From: Cyclobacteriaceae bacterium | Lineage (GTDB): Bacteria; Bacteroidota; Bacteroidia; Cytophagales; Cyclobacteriaceae | Assembly (NCBI GenBank): GCA_012033595.1 | Contig: JAAUQL010000005.1 | Location: 29,951 to 93,950 of the forward strand | Direction of reading: 5' to 3' | DNA length: 64,000 nucleotides | Shown: positions 1 through 10,708 of the stretch, in pieces | How positions within the stretch are numbered: the stretch's first letter is position 1 | Layout of the letters: the number at the start of each line of letters is the position of its first letter | Notes under the pieces: generated by a model | The model's input: only the letters and a program-made list of their open reading frames with translations | The model's database searches: none | What the model was told of the DNA's origin: nothing | Program-made: the position numbers and the translations under genes

Positions 1-198
1 AATGGCTATCGCAGCCAGTTGGCCATCAACAAGGATGAAGACCTGGGAATATGTGTCCTCACCAACTCGCCAACCAGCTTTTCGAGCAAGCTCGTGCCCG
101 AATTCCTCAAGCTCTATGATCAATACAAGGAGCGCATCCACATGGAAGAGATGAGCCAGATCACCATCAAAGCCCTGGAGCGAAAACCGCTTATGTAG
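1..198 (+). CDS. Serine hydrolase, beta-lactamase/PBP-like family (C-terminal fragment)
   Basis: Open frame running in from the left edge to the TAG at 196-198; only the last 65 residues are visible. The fragment contains GYRSQLAINKDEDLGICVLT followed by N-S, which resembles the end of the class C beta-lactamase-like serine hydrolases, where a Gly-rich KTG-box region is followed by 'SxLxxxPxxxxGIVVLTN'. The catalytic SxxK and YxN motifs would lie outside the window. Assignment rests on this one stretch, so the substrate is unknown; a peptidase or esterase of the same fold is equally possible. Confidence 0.6.
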   Translation, partial: NGYRSQLAINKDEDLGICVLTNSPTSFSSKLVPEFLKLYDQYKERIHMEEMSQITIKALERKPLM

Positions 199-223
199 CT
201 GCAAGCGGTAAGTTGCAGCTACA
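194..223. terminator. Perfect 11-bp inverted repeat at the stop codon of the serine hydrolase
   Basis: TGTAGCTGCAA (194-204), an 8-base loop, then TTGCAGCTACA (213-223). The left arm includes the stop codon TAG. There is no T-run after the hairpin, so it is either a 3'-end stabilising hairpin or a poor intrinsic terminator. The arms are exact complements. Confidence 0.55.
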
Positions 224-353
224 GGCAGGTAAGCAGGGCGCAGTTGACCCGTTTGCCTCAGTCGATTAGCCTCTTGCCGGGCAATTTTCAGTATTTTCAG
301 CAAAGCTCGAAAACCAGCACCCAGTACCCGGCAAATAGCTTGTGGCTTTTTGC

Positions 354-361
354 TATCTTTG
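354..361 (+). promoter_or_regulatory. Candidate -7 element TATCTTTG upstream of ruvB
   Basis: TATCTTTG matches the Bacteroidota sigma-A -7 consensus TAnnTTTG exactly. No well-spaced TTG (-33) is visible. It lies about 20 bases before the ATG at 381, which argues for that start rather than an upstream in-frame one at 342. Confidence 0.4.
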
Positions 362-380
362 TGGCCAGAACGCACACGCA

Positions 381-1406
381 ATGAGAGAAGACTATTTGAG
401 CGGGGATGGCGAAAGCCTGAACCCGGTAGAGAAAGAATTTGAAAAAGCGCTGAGACCCCAGAGCTTCGACGACTTTTTCGGCCAGGCCAAAGTCATAGAG
501 AATATTAAAATCTTTGTGCAGGCGGCCGTCAATCGCAACGAGCCGCTAGACCATGTGCTGCTCCATGGCCCGCCGGGTCTGGGCAAAACGACGCTTTCGC
601 ATATTATTTCAAACGAATTGAAGTCGAACCTGAAGATTACTTCCGGGCCGGTGCTCGACAAACCAGGCGACCTGGCCGGTTTGCTCACCAATCTCGAAAC
701 AGGCGATGTACTCTTTATCGACGAAATACACCGACTCAACCCGGTCGTGGAAGAATACCTGTATTCGGCTATGGAAGACTACCGCATCGACATCATGCTC
801 GACTCTGGGCCAAATGCCCGCTCGGTGCAGATCAGTCTCAACCCATTTACGCTCATTGGCGCCACCACAAGGGCTGGCTTGCTCACTTCACCTCTCCGGG
901 CCCGCTTTGGCATCAATGCCCGGCTCGAATACTACAATTCCGACCTGCTCACCAAGATTGTGCAGCGCTCTGCTCACATCCTCCATTGCCCGATCAGCGA
1001 CACGGCCGCCGTGGAAATAGCCCGCAGAAGCCGTGGCACACCACGGATCGTGAACAACCTGCTGAGGCGCACACGCGATTTTGCACAGATCAAAGGCGAC
1101 GGCACCATAACCAAAGCAATAGCCGAAATGGCCCTCCATGCCCTGGATGTTGATCAACACGGACTCGACGATATGGACAACCGCATACTGCGTACCATCA
1201 TCGAAAAGTTTAACGGCGGTCCGGTGGGCATCTCGACCATAGCCACTGCCTGTGGCGAAGAGGCGGAGACCATCGAAGAAGTGTATGAGCCCTTCCTGAT
1301 TCAGGAAGGATACATCAAACGCACCTCAAGGGGAAGGGAAACAACCGCGTTGGCGTACAAACACCTTGGCCTGGTGATGCCGGGTAAAACCGGGTCTTTG
1401 TTTTAA
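381..1406 (+). CDS. ruvB: Holliday junction branch migration ATPase RuvB
   Basis: RuvB is the hexameric AAA+ motor that drives branch migration of Holliday junctions with RuvA, before RuvC cleavage. The 341-aa product has Walker [10 protein letters not shown] (about residues 63-71), Walker B LFIDEIH (about 111), the sensor region [18 protein letters not shown] and the C-terminal winged helix ending after RGRETT. The chosen start ([11 protein letters not shown]) matches usual Bacteroidota RuvB N-termini; an in-frame non-ATG start at 342 would add 13 residues that do not look like RuvB. queG follows after 6 bases, so the two are probably co-transcribed. Confidence 0.97.
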   Translation: MREDYLSGDGESLNPVEKEFEKALRPQSFDDFFGQAKVIENIKIFVQAAVNRNEPLDHVLLHGPPGLGKTTLSHIISNELKSNLKITSGPVLDKPGDLAGLLTNLETGDVLFIDEIHRLNPVVEEYLYSAMEDYRIDIMLDSGPNARSVQISLNPFTLIGATTRAGLLTSPLRARFGINARLEYYNSDLLTKIVQRSAHILHCPISDTAAVEIARRSRGTPRIVNNLLRRTRDFAQIKGDGTITKAIAEMALHALDVDQHGLDDMDNRILRTIIEKFNGGPVGISTIATACGEEAETIEEVYEPFLIQEGYIKRTSRGRETTALAYKHLGLVMPGKTGSLF

Positions 1407-1412
1407 TCCATT

Positions 1413-2327
1413 GTGTCCTTAAGAGCGCAACATACCAGATTCATCAGGCAAGAAGCAGCTTCTTTAGGGTTCGATTTCTGCGGTATAGCCAAAGCCGAAA
1501 AACTGGAGGAGGAAGAAGCGAAGTTGGAAAATTGGCTGAACCGGGGATATCATGGAAAAATGGGCTATATGGAAAACCATTTCGATATGCGCCTCGATCC
1601 GACCAAGCTGGTACCTGGCGCCAGGTCGGTGATCTCGCTCCTGTACAACTATTATCCTGAGGAACAAACCACAGGCGAAAAACATAAAATATCCAGGTAC
1701 GCCTACGGCAAAGACTACCACTTTGTGATCAAAGATAAGCTCAAGACCATGCTGCATAACTTGCGCAGCAGGATAGGAGATATCGACGGACGAGTTTTTG
1801 TAGATTCTGCCCCCGTCATGGAGCGGCAATGGGCAGCCAGAAGCGGTCTCGGCTGGCAGGGAAAGCATACGTTATTGATTAATAAAAGCAGGGGCAGTTA
1901 TTTTTTCCTTGCGGAATTGATCATAGACCTGGAGCTGGAATATGATGGCCCCATCAAAGACTACTGCGGCACATGTCGCAAGTGCATTGATGCCTGCCCG
2001 ACAGAGGCCATACTCGAAGGAAAAACACTGGATGCCAGCCGCTGCATATCGTACCTGACCATAGAGCTGCGCGAGGCCATTCCCCTTGAATTTAAAGGTA
2101 AAACCGAAGATTGGGTCTTCGGATGTGATATTTGCCAGGAGGTGTGCCCATGGAACAGGTTTGCCAGGGCACATCGCGAACCTGCCTTTGAAAAAACAGA
2201 AGGCGTAAAAAAAATCCAGGCTGGTGCATGGTCTGAAATCAGCGAAGAAGTGTTCGGCAAGGTATTTAAAGATTCGCCCATAAAGCGCACCAAATACCAG
2301 GGGATGGACAGGAACATACATTTTTGA
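1413..2327 (+). CDS. queG: Epoxyqueuosine reductase QueG
   Basis: QueG is the cobalamin-dependent iron-sulfur enzyme that reduces epoxyqueuosine to queuosine at the tRNA wobble base, in the cytoplasm. The 304-aa protein has the N-terminal DUF1730-like region with GARSVISLLYNYYP, the catalytic-Asp region DSAPVMERQWAARSGLGWQG, and two 4Fe-4S clusters with ligands in CGTCRKCIDACPTEAI and GCDICQEVCPWNRF. The start is GTG at 1413, giving MSLRAQHTRFIRQEAASLGF, which aligns with the usual beginning of the family. It follows ruvB by 6 bases and converges on the next gene. Confidence 0.95.
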   Translation: MSLRAQHTRFIRQEAASLGFDFCGIAKAEKLEEEEAKLENWLNRGYHGKMGYMENHFDMRLDPTKLVPGARSVISLLYNYYPEEQTTGEKHKISRYAYGKDYHFVIKDKLKTMLHNLRSRIGDIDGRVFVDSAPVMERQWAARSGLGWQGKHTLLINKSRGSYFFLAELIIDLELEYDGPIKDYCGTCRKCIDACPTEAILEGKTLDASRCISYLTIELREAIPLEFKGKTEDWVFGCDICQEVCPWNRFARAHREPAFEKTEGVKKIQAGAWSEISEEVFGKVFKDSPIKRTKYQGMDRNIHF

Positions 2328-2398
2328 GGTAAAAAACGCACGTGGTTGGGCTGTGGCCTACTACAATCTGCTGAAAACACCCAGTCTGCTGAGTCTGC

Positions 2399-3411
2399 CT
2401 ACAATTCCCAACCCAGTCCGGTCGAAAACACATAATCCGCATCGGGAGCCCCTTCGGCAGGCTGATTGTCGTAGTTGAGGGTGTAGCCCAATTTGATATA
2501 AAAATCCAGTGGCAGGTCATACTTGGTGTCCAGCACAAAATCTGCCCTCCATCTGCCCGATTCGGTAATGCCCGGGTAACCCACTACCCGTGTGAGCAAG
2601 CTGAAGTCTCCGATATCGTATAGGTTGAGCTCGGTGCCGAAGTAGCCTTCCCAGCTATTTCGTTCAGCTTCGGTAAATACTTCGTTGACATAAGAAGCCC
2701 CTGCGGCAAAGCCCCAATAAGAGCTATTGGTATGGATTACGTATTTACCAAATCCGATTTTAGCGTTCGTTCTCAGGTCGATTTTTTGTTCGGTGTTCGA
2801 CAAAAAGGTAAGATCGACCGGCAAGTACCAATCATTGGGCAGGTATTGCCTGAAGGCCAGGCCGCCATCTGTGCGCCTGATGGGGTCGGTATCGTCCTGG
2901 GTAGAGTTGAGTGTGTTGTAATTGGCATCTGCCGACCATCTGTCTGCCATGTATCCTACATTGCTGCGCACGGTCAATTGGCGAAAATTTTGCGCTTTGG
3001 TCACACTCCATCCAACATCTATGGAGGCATTTACCCTGCTCCAGAATTTCTTATCCACGGATTTTAAAAAAACAATTTCTTCTGAGGCATATGCAATATT
3101 TCCGGCATCCGCATCGCGAATCATAATCTTGCCTTCTTCAGTGCTCATCAGTGTGCCGTTGTATCTGTTGCCATCGGAAGTGGTCACCAGAAAATTTGAT
3201 TCGGTAAATATCTTTTGCACACCTTTCCATTCTATTTCAAAGTCGTTGTCGCTGTAGTCGGTTTCTATTATTAATATGCCCTTGTCAAGGTCTTTGATTT
3301 CGCCAAGCATTATATCTCCATTCACAAATATCAGTGAATCTGTTTGGGCTAAGGCAGAGCTAAAAAAAACAATGCTGAGGCCAGGGTTAGGAGAGGAATT
3401 TTAATTTTCAT
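2399..3411 (-). CDS. DUF481-type outer-membrane beta-barrel protein (frameshifted in signal peptide)
   Basis: The intact part (GTG at 3325 to stop at 2399, 308 aa) starts NGDIMLGEIKDLDKGILIIE, has two tandem SH3-like 'interrupted fluid' segments (residues 1-85) and then about 220 residues of alternating aromatic beta strands ending in ...VFSTGLGWEL, typical of the DUF481/YdiY family of salt-induced outer-membrane proteins. Upstream on the same strand, ATG at 3411 opens MKIKIPLLTLASALFF in a different frame. Adding one T to the T8 run (plus-strand A8 at 3362-3369) joins them into a perfect signal peptide ending SSALAQ, giving 337 aa. The break is therefore one missing base. Function in this phylum is unknown. 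Confidence 0.75.
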
Positions 3412-3756
3412 GATATTGTAGATTGTGGTGGTCGATGAAGTAAACCCCGGCCTTAAGCCAGGCAGATAAATATTTTTCAAAGAAAAAAACTTCCGGGAGC
3501 TATGCAATGTTTTTGACCCGGGATTTTTATTCTTTTTAGCGCAAGCGAAAATTGGATAGATCTAACTGGTGAATTATCGCGGCTATTTCTGATTTCAGCA
3601 TACGATCGAGTATATTTAATGTGCTATCCAGCAATCAAATCAGGGTTATTTTTGTTGGTGCAATAGCGTTGTGGAGCCACAAGGAAAAATTGCTTTGCAG
3701 CCAAGTAATGATCTGCGGACCACACATAGACTATAACTACTACACACATTGACGCC
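3412..3756. other. Intergenic region between divergent genes, 345 bp
   Basis: Lies between the DUF481 gene (leftward) and the AsmA-like gene (rightward), so it should hold both promoters. I see no exact TAnnTTTG element with a spaced TTG, no convincing small ORF and no RNA gene. A GC-rich pair (tccggga near 3491 and cccggga near 3520) is imperfect and not convincing as a hairpin. Confidence 0.4.
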
Positions 3757-5937
3757 ATGAAAAAGAGACTTTTTTTAGGGATCACTATCATTGTATTGGC
3801 CATCCTGGGTCTTGCCCTTGTTCTTCTTCCGCTTATCGTCAGGAAGGTGGTCGTTAACAATAGTAAAGAGTGGACAGGCAGAAGCATTAGCTGGAATAAG
3901 TTTAAACTCAATTATTTTACAGGAAGGGCCAAAATCATAGATTTTGAAATATACGAACCCGACGACAGCACGGTATTCGCAAGCTTCGACACCCTCATTA
4001 TCGATATGGAACCCTATCGGTTGATATCAAATCAATTGGTGTTGGAGCAACTTTACCTCAGGGGTCTGTATGTGAATGTGGTCATGAACGACTCTGCCTT
4101 CAATTTCGATGATCTGGTGGCGCGCTTTGCCAGGGCATCAGAAGACGATTCGGCCGAGGTGGCAGGAGCAGACAATGCTATTTCTATGGCAATGGAGTTT
4201 TCGAATATTGAGTTGAGCGATGGACTTTTCATCGTGCACGACGCGCAGATCGATAAATCAATGGAGATGCAAAATCTGGATTTTTTTATTCCATGTGTCC
4301 GGCTCGATCAGGCGGCAAGGAGCGAGGCTGGTCTCAGGTTCGATTTTAAAAATGGGGGTTTTTTTCAGGCTGATGTCCACATCAACCCCAAGGGTGGAGA
4401 TTTTGAAGCTGAGCTGGTCATAGAGGAGCTTGACATTTCGGGCTATGATGATTTTGTGGCAAAATATGTGCAAATCGGCCGGTTCAATGGAGAAATGGAT
4501 ATGAAGCTGACATTGTCCGGCAACATCAACAGCCCCGAGGAAACCGTGGCATCAGCGGAATTGCAACTGCACCATTTCGAATTGAAAGATTCCAAAGCCA
4601 GGCCGGTAGTTGGAACAAAGTCACTCAGGCTTGTCTTGACGGAGGCCAATTACAGCCGCAACCAATATATGATCGATAGCATCCATTTCGATACACCTTA
4701 TCTTTATTTCGAAATGTACGATTCTACCAACAATATCACCGAGCTGATTGCTAAGGCCATGCCACCGGATGATACGGTGGAGACAGCCGCTCACGATACC
4801 CTGCATGTGGAGTCAGGGTCAGGCCTATACTATCACATCAGGCATGTGGGCATCCGGGAAGGGATCATCGACTTTGTAGATAGCCGGACCGGAGAGCCAT
4901 TTCGATACCACCTCAGCGCATTAAAAATGGACGTCGACTCCATTAGCAGTCAATCAAAATGGTTGGAAATGCAGTCAGAAATGCTGCTCAATAAGCGCGG
5001 CACCCTGGTGGCTGAACTGGGCATAGACCCCAATAATCCCATGGAGTTAAAACTAGACTACACCATCAAAGATTTTATGCTGGGCGACCTCAATATTTAT
5101 TCGAGGTATTATATGGGTTTTCCGATACTCTATGGAGATATGTATTACAAAGCCCATACTGAGATTGTAAATGGTAAAATTACCAGTGAAAACAAGATAA
5201 TAATACACAGTGTGGAACTGGGGCAAAAAAAAGGCGGCTTGCACGATCTGCCCGTCAGGTTTGCCCTGTTCCTGCTCAAAGACAAAGACGGAGTCATTAC
5301 ACTTGATGTGCCGGTGCGCGGCGACCTCAAAGACCCTAAGGTAAGTGTGGGCAAGATCGTGTGGAATACTTTTAAAAATCTGATCATCAAAGCTGCCGCC
5401 GCCCCGGTGAAGTTGCTGGCGGGACTAATCGGTGCCGATCCACAAGAGATCGCCTCTATAAACTATGATGTAATGGATACCGCCTACAGTGAAAAACGGC
5501 AAAAGCAACTTGACCTCCTGCTGCAACTAGAGTTGCAAAAACCGGAATTGGAGATAGAATTGATCTACCTGAAAGACCAGGAAATGGAAAAGAAAGCCAT
5601 AGCACTTTCAAAAGCCGGAGCGCAATTTGCCAGCAAGCAAAATGGGAATGATGAGGATGATAAAGCGGGTTTCGAGGCATTTTTGATAGAAAAGGCAGGC
5701 GTTGATACCCTGGATGCGGAGGCGGCGAGCCTTTTGCTGGTCGATACAAAAGTACTCGATTCCATCGCCCTGGCATATGATGCCATGAGAATAGCTAAAG
5801 TTATAAAATACCTTAAATCGGCCAGAGACAGCACCGGAATAACCGTAATTCCCTACAGGGCTTTGGAACCCAAAAATGTGGGAAGTAAACCAGTATTCGA
5901 AATTAAATACAGCATGAAACAAGAACACCCGGAGTGA
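3757..5937 (+). CDS. AsmA/DUF748-like membrane-anchored protein
   Basis: 726 aa. One N-terminal transmembrane anchor (residues 5-28) is followed by 'KEWTGRSISWNKFKLNYFTG', the typical opening of AsmA/DUF748-like repeats, and long beta-rich repeats with patterns such as 'L.L.G.V' and DTLIIDMEPYRLI. The part around residues 500-550 (GVITLDVPVRGDLKDPKVSVG) is the conserved DUF748/AsmA C-terminal block. The tail has a charged helical region and ends near IPYRALEPKNVGSKPVFEI. AsmA-type proteins are thought to form lipid-conducting bridges between inner and outer membrane or to influence outer-membrane assembly; that role is inferred from the family. It stands alone between a divergent gene and the act operon. 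Confidence 0.75.
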   Translation: MKKRLFLGITIIVLAILGLALVLLPLIVRKVVVNNSKEWTGRSISWNKFKLNYFTGRAKIIDFEIYEPDDSTVFASFDTLIIDMEPYRLISNQLVLEQLYLRGLYVNVVMNDSAFNFDDLVARFARASEDDSAEVAGADNAISMAMEFSNIELSDGLFIVHDAQIDKSMEMQNLDFFIPCVRLDQAARSEAGLRFDFKNGGFFQADVHINPKGGDFEAELVIEELDISGYDDFVAKYVQIGRFNGEMDMKLTLSGNINSPEETVASAELQLHHFELKDSKARPVVGTKSLRLVLTEANYSRNQYMIDSIHFDTPYLYFEMYDSTNNITELIAKAMPPDDTVETAAHDTLHVESGSGLYYHIRHVGIREGIIDFVDSRTGEPFRYHLSALKMDVDSISSQSKWLEMQSEMLLNKRGTLVAELGIDPNNPMELKLDYTIKDFMLGDLNIYSRYYMGFPILYGDMYYKAHTEIVNGKITSENKIIIHSVELGQKKGGLHDLPVRFALFLLKDKDGVITLDVPVRGDLKDPKVSVGKIVWNTFKNLIIKAAAAPVKLLAGLIGADPQEIASINYDVMDTAYSEKRQKQLDLLLQLELQKPELEIELIYLKDQEMEKKAIALSKAGAQFASKQNGNDEDDKAGFEAFLIEKAGVDTLDAEAASLLLVDTKVLDSIALAYDAMRIAKVIKYLKSARDSTGITVIPYRALEPKNVGSKPVFEIKYSMKQEHPE

Positions 5938-6241
5938 AGGACAGATGGACCACATAAAATTGAAATCGCACCAACGCTCCATTTACCTATGTACGGGAGC
6001 ATCTGCTTTTTTTATTACGAAGGTTAGCGGCTTTTAGGAGGGATTATATATCATTGAATTAAAATCATTGGCCAGGTAAGCGACTGAATCGGTAATCGAT
6101 TACTATATTAGAAATTATAATAAAAGTGGTGGTTTTGTCCATTAAGTTGTTAATTCAAGTTTGAAAAGAAAGTATCTACTATTACATTTGTCGCTTCGAA
6201 AAATGACGCTTAAGCATACATTGCTGAAAAAAGAGAGTTCT
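5938..6241. other. Intergenic region upstream of the respiratory operon, 304 bp
   Basis: Probable leader and promoter region of the act-cox operon. It contains a perfect 10-bp palindrome TAATCGATTA (6093-6102) and the candidate promoter at 6135-6163. No small ORF or RNA gene is evident. Confidence 0.4.
6135..6163 (+). promoter_or_regulatory. Candidate promoter of the act-cox operon
   Basis: TTG (6135-6137), 18-base spacer, then CAAGTTTG (6156-6163), one mismatch from the Bacteroidota -7 consensus TAnnTTTG. Transcription would start near 6170, about 70 bases before the chosen actA ATG. This makes an alternative TTG start at 6161 unlikely. Confidence 0.35.
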
Positions 6242-7512
6242 ATGTTTATAAAATCGAGTTATAGAGGGTGCTGCTTAGTATTCGCCTCTATTTTTTTTAT
6301 ACTGCTCACTGCCGATATCTATGCACAAGGGGCAGATTCCACTACGACGGAATTAAATACTGAATTGGTATCCGAAGGGGCACTGATTTTCAAAAACAAC
6401 TGTATGGTTTGCCATGAAATTCATGAGCAAAGGTAGGACCGGCGCTGGCGCACATCACCGAAAGACGTCCGATTGAATGGATCAAAGCATTCATCAAAAA
6501 TTCCCAACAGGTAATACAAAGCGGAGACGAATATGCCGTAAATCTTTACAACGAATTCAATCAAACCCTGATGACTTCTTTTGACTTTTCGGACGAAGAG
6601 CTCAATGCCGTCATTGCCTACATCAAAGACCAAACCCTGCAAGGCCCGCCGGCTACCGAAGTGGTGGTGGCAACAGGTGATGCTGGTCAGCAGGCGGCCA
6701 GTCAGCAAAGTGTGATCTCGACCAAAATGATCACCATATTTATGGTCATTCTTCTGTTCATCCTTGTGCTGATATTGGTGGTATTGTTTGTGCTGGTATC
6801 GGTGCTCACCAAATACCTGAAACAAAAATCACAGCTATCGGAAGAAGATAGTGAAGTGGTATTCCAAAGGTTTCAGCCGGGTCAGTTTGTGCGGAGTCCG
6901 GGCTTCATTTGGGTAGTCACCTTTATATTTACCGCTATAGTACTCAAGACGGTCATCGATGGCCTGTTCAATGTAGGTGTGCAAACAGGCTATGCACCTG
7001 CGCAGCCAATAGCGTTTTCGCACAAGGTACACGCCGGCGACTTTAAAATAGATTGTAACTATTGCCATACCGGTGTACGTACCAGCAAAAATGCCAATAT
7101 CCCTTCAGTAAATGTCTGTATGAACTGTCACAGCTCGATAGTGAAAGTAACCGGTGCTACCGAGCTTTCGGCGGAGATTCAAAAAATCTACGATGCCAAG
7201 CTCAACGACACACCTATAGAATGGGTGCGGGTACACAATTTGCCAGACTTGGCATATTTCAACCATGCGCAACATTATAACGTGGGAGGCATTCAATGCC
7301 AGACCTGCCACGGTCCTGTAGAGGAAATGGAAGTGGTGAGGCAACATACCAATTTAACGATGGGTTGGTGTATCGACTGCCACAGAAAAACAGAGATCAG
7401 GACAGACAATGGCTACTATGACAAACTGGTAGAACTGCACAACAGTACCTCCAAAAATCCAATGGTAGTGGAAGATATTGGCGGACTGGAATGCGCCAAA
7501 TGTCATTATTAA
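6242..7512 (+). CDS. actA: Alternative complex III subunit ActA, multiheme cytochrome c (one frameshift)
   Basis: ActA is the periplasmic multiheme cytochrome of ACIII, which passes electrons from menaquinol oxidation towards the terminal oxidase. Start ATG 6242 gives a signal peptide ending DIYAQ. Six CxxCH heme sites are visible: CMVCH (about residue 53) in an N-terminal class I cytochrome domain, then after two membrane segments (about residues 160-190 and 222-240) CNYCH, CMNCH, CQTCH, CIDCH and CAKCH. The frame breaks at GG 6432-6433, right after CHEIHEQR; adding one G restores VGPALAHITERRPIEWI and a 423-aa protein. First gene of the operon; actB starts 47 bases downstream. Confidence 0.9.
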
Positions 7513-7558
7513 TACAATTGAAGTTAAGCAGGATCGTATAAATCGCATAAAGATATTT

Positions 7559-10500
7559 ATGAAAGAGACTAAAAAACAATACTGGAAAGGGGTTGAGCAA
7601 CTGACCAACCATCCGGAATTTGTTAAATATGCCACCAAAGAGTTTCCCAGGGATTTGCCTTACAAAGAAGGCGTAATGCAAGAAGAAGAAGGCGGAAGTT
7701 CAAGAAGGGATTTTCTGAAACTCATGGGATTTAGTGTTGCTGCTGCCTCCCTTGCCGCCTGTGAAGCTCCTGTAAGAAAGGCCATCCCCTATTTAGTAAA
7801 GCCAGAAGAAATTACTCCGGGTATTCCCAATTATTATGCTTCCACCTACATGAATGGGGGCAATTACAGTAGTATATTGGTCAAGACCCGCGAAGGCAGA
7901 CCCATAAAAATAGAACCCAACACGCTTGGTGATATCACCGGAAATGGCACCAGCGCCCAGGTGCAGGCTTCGGTACTTTCGTTATACGACAAAGCCAGGC
8001 TTACTTCACCCTACATCAATGGGCAAGCGGTGGAATGGGCTGCTCTGGATAGCCAGATAAAAGCCAAACTCGAAAACATAGTCTCCGGCAATGGCCAAAT
8101 AAGGATAGTGAGCAAAACTTTGCTGAGCCCATCGACCAAGGCGGTCATCAATGAGTTTATCAGCAGATACCCGGGCACCACCCTGGTAATGTACGACCCG
8201 GTTTCCTGCTACGGCATGGTCAAGGCCAATGAACAATCTTTTGGCAAAGCCGTTATTCCCAGCTATCATTTCGACAAAGCCAGAGTCATAGTAAGCTTTG
8301 GTGCTGATTTTCTTAGCACATGGATCAATCCCACCAAATTCAGCGCAGATTTTATTAAAAACAGGAAACTTGATCAGGGCAAAAAGGAAATGTCGAGGTT
8401 TTACCAGTTCGAATCAAACCTCTCGCTTTCCGGCGCCAATGCAGACTATCGAACGCCAATAAAACCATCTTCTGAAGGTTTGGTAGTAGCCAATTTGTAC
8501 AATCTGCTCGCGGCCAAGGCGGGAAAACCTGGTATTTCTGTGGCCAGGGTAGAGGTAAAACATTTGGAAAAGGCAGCCAATGACTTATGGAACAACCCCA
8601 GGCAATCGCTTGTGGTGTCTGGCAGCAACGACTCCAATGTGCAAATCATGGTCAATGCCATCAACGACCTGCTGCAGAATATTGGTAGTACCATCGATCT
8701 CAAAACCCCGGTATATTTCAGACAGGGCAATGATGAACAAATGAAGCAGTTTGTCAGCGAGCTAAATGCGGGAAACATCCAGGGGCTCATATTCCTGAAC
8801 AGCAATCCGGTGTACGACCACTATCTGGGCGATACCATCAAAGCTGCATTATCTAAAGTCAATCTAAAAGTAAGCATATCGGAGAGCCGTGACGAGACAG
8901 CAGTGGCAATGGATTATCTGGCTCCAGATCATCACTATCTGGAGTCCTGGAACGATGCCCAGCCCGTGGAAGGTACCTATAGCTTGTGCCAGCCAGCCAT
9001 TTCGCCCCTTTTCAATACGAGGCAGGCGCAGGAAACCCTGCTGACCTGGGCAGGCAGCACCTCTACAGATTATTTTCAATATATCAGGCAACATTGGAGC
9101 GCAAATGTATTTCCGACGCAATCGAAGCAAGGAAATTTCCAGACCTTTTTTGATCAAAGCCTCCATGACGGCATTTATACCATCGCCAACAGAGCGGTGA
9201 CTTTAGAATTAATCGCCTTCAATGGCGACCTCAATGCCGCTGCATCAGCAATATCGACTTCGTACAAAGCAGATAACCCAGCACTGGAATTGGCTATTTA
9301 CGAAACCATTGCCATTGGCGATGGGTCGCAAGCCAACAACCCCTGGCTTCAGGAAACTCCCGATCCCATTACCAAGGCGTGTTGGGACAATTACCTGACC
9401 ATCAGTCAAGCCATGGCCAACGAGTTGGGCATCAGAGTGGAAGAAGGCAAAACATCGCAAGTGAAGCTTACGGTTGGAGAAACGTCGATAGAGTTACCGG
9501 CATTAGTTCAACCCGGTCAGGCACGTGGTACGGTAGGCATAGCTGTAGGATATGGCCGAACCAACGCCGGGCGGGTAGCCAATGGCGTAGGGGTCAATGC
9601 CTTTCCTTTGCAAAAAGAAGCCAACGGAGTGCCCCTGATGTCGCGCACCGAAGGTGTGTCGGTGACCGTGACCAGTGAGCCGGCAAAGGTAGCACATACT
9701 CAGACCCACCATACCTTTATGGAAAGGGAATATGTGATACAAGAGACCACACTGGAGACCTATACCAGGCATCCGGAAAGTGCATTTCACAGGCCTAAAA
9801 TAGCCGTATCCAATGCATTGGAGAAAAAATTGGACGATGAAGTGATCGATGGCAAGATGCAACCCAGGGAAATCTCACTGTGGAAGGGGCACGAATACAA
9901 CAACCATCACTGGACCATGTCGGTCGATCTTAACTCATGTATAGGATGCTCGGCCTGCTCGGTGGCTTGCCAGGCTGAAAACAACGTACCGGTGGTTGGT
10001 AAAGAAGAAGTGCTCAACAGACGCGAAATGACCTGGATAAGAATAGACAGGTACTATAGTAGCGAAGAAACAGCCACCAGTAATAAGGAACTTGAGCAAG
10101 CGGCAGAAAATCCGGAGGTTACTTTTCAACCGATGATGTGCCAACACTGCAACAATGCACCCTGTGAGACGGTATGCCCAGTGGCAGCAACTACTCACAG
10201 CCACGAAGGGCTCAATATGATGACCTACAACAGGTGTATTGGCACCAGATATTGCGCCAACAACTGCCCCTACAAAGTAAGGAGATTCAATTGGTTTAAA
10301 TACCACGACAATACCAGGTTTGATGAAAACATGTCCATGAACAACGAGTTGGGTAAATGGTGCTCAATCCGGACGTGACTGTCAGGTCGAGAGGAGTCAT
10401 GGAAAAATGCTCATTCTGCGTGCAACGGATACAGTATGGCAAGCTTGAAGCTAAGAAAAAAGGACGCATGGTGAAGATAGCGATATCACTCCGGCATGTG

Positions 10501-10703
10501 CCAGTGCCTGTCCCACTAATGCCATTGTATTCGGAGATATTCGAAATCCGGAAAGTAATGTATCGAAACTGCTTCAAATCACCGATGGTGGCGATACCCT
10601 GAGAATACACGAGCACAGGGCATACAACGTCCTGGAAGAAATTAATGTGAGGCCAAATGTTTGGTATTTGGCTAAAGTGAGAAATAAAGAAGAAAACGCA
10701 TAA
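7559..10703 (+). CDS. actB: Alternative complex III subunit ActB, iron-sulfur protein (two frameshifts)
   Basis: ActB is a fusion of a molybdopterin-oxidoreductase-like domain that has lost its cofactor (N-terminal about 700 residues) and a ferredoxin-like domain carrying Fe-S clusters. It has a twin-arginine motif [10 protein letters not shown] near residue 47, so Tat export is expected. Cluster ligands appear in [40 protein letters not shown], then CSFC and CASACPTNA. Two single-base deletions split the 3' part: A3 at 10355-10357 (corrected reading [15 protein letters not shown]) and AA at 10474-10475 (corrected [17 protein letters not shown]). Corrected length is 1048 aa, stop at 10701-10703. 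ATG 7559 is preferred over the overlapping ATG at 7478. Confidence 0.92.
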
Positions 10704-10708
10704 TCTAT

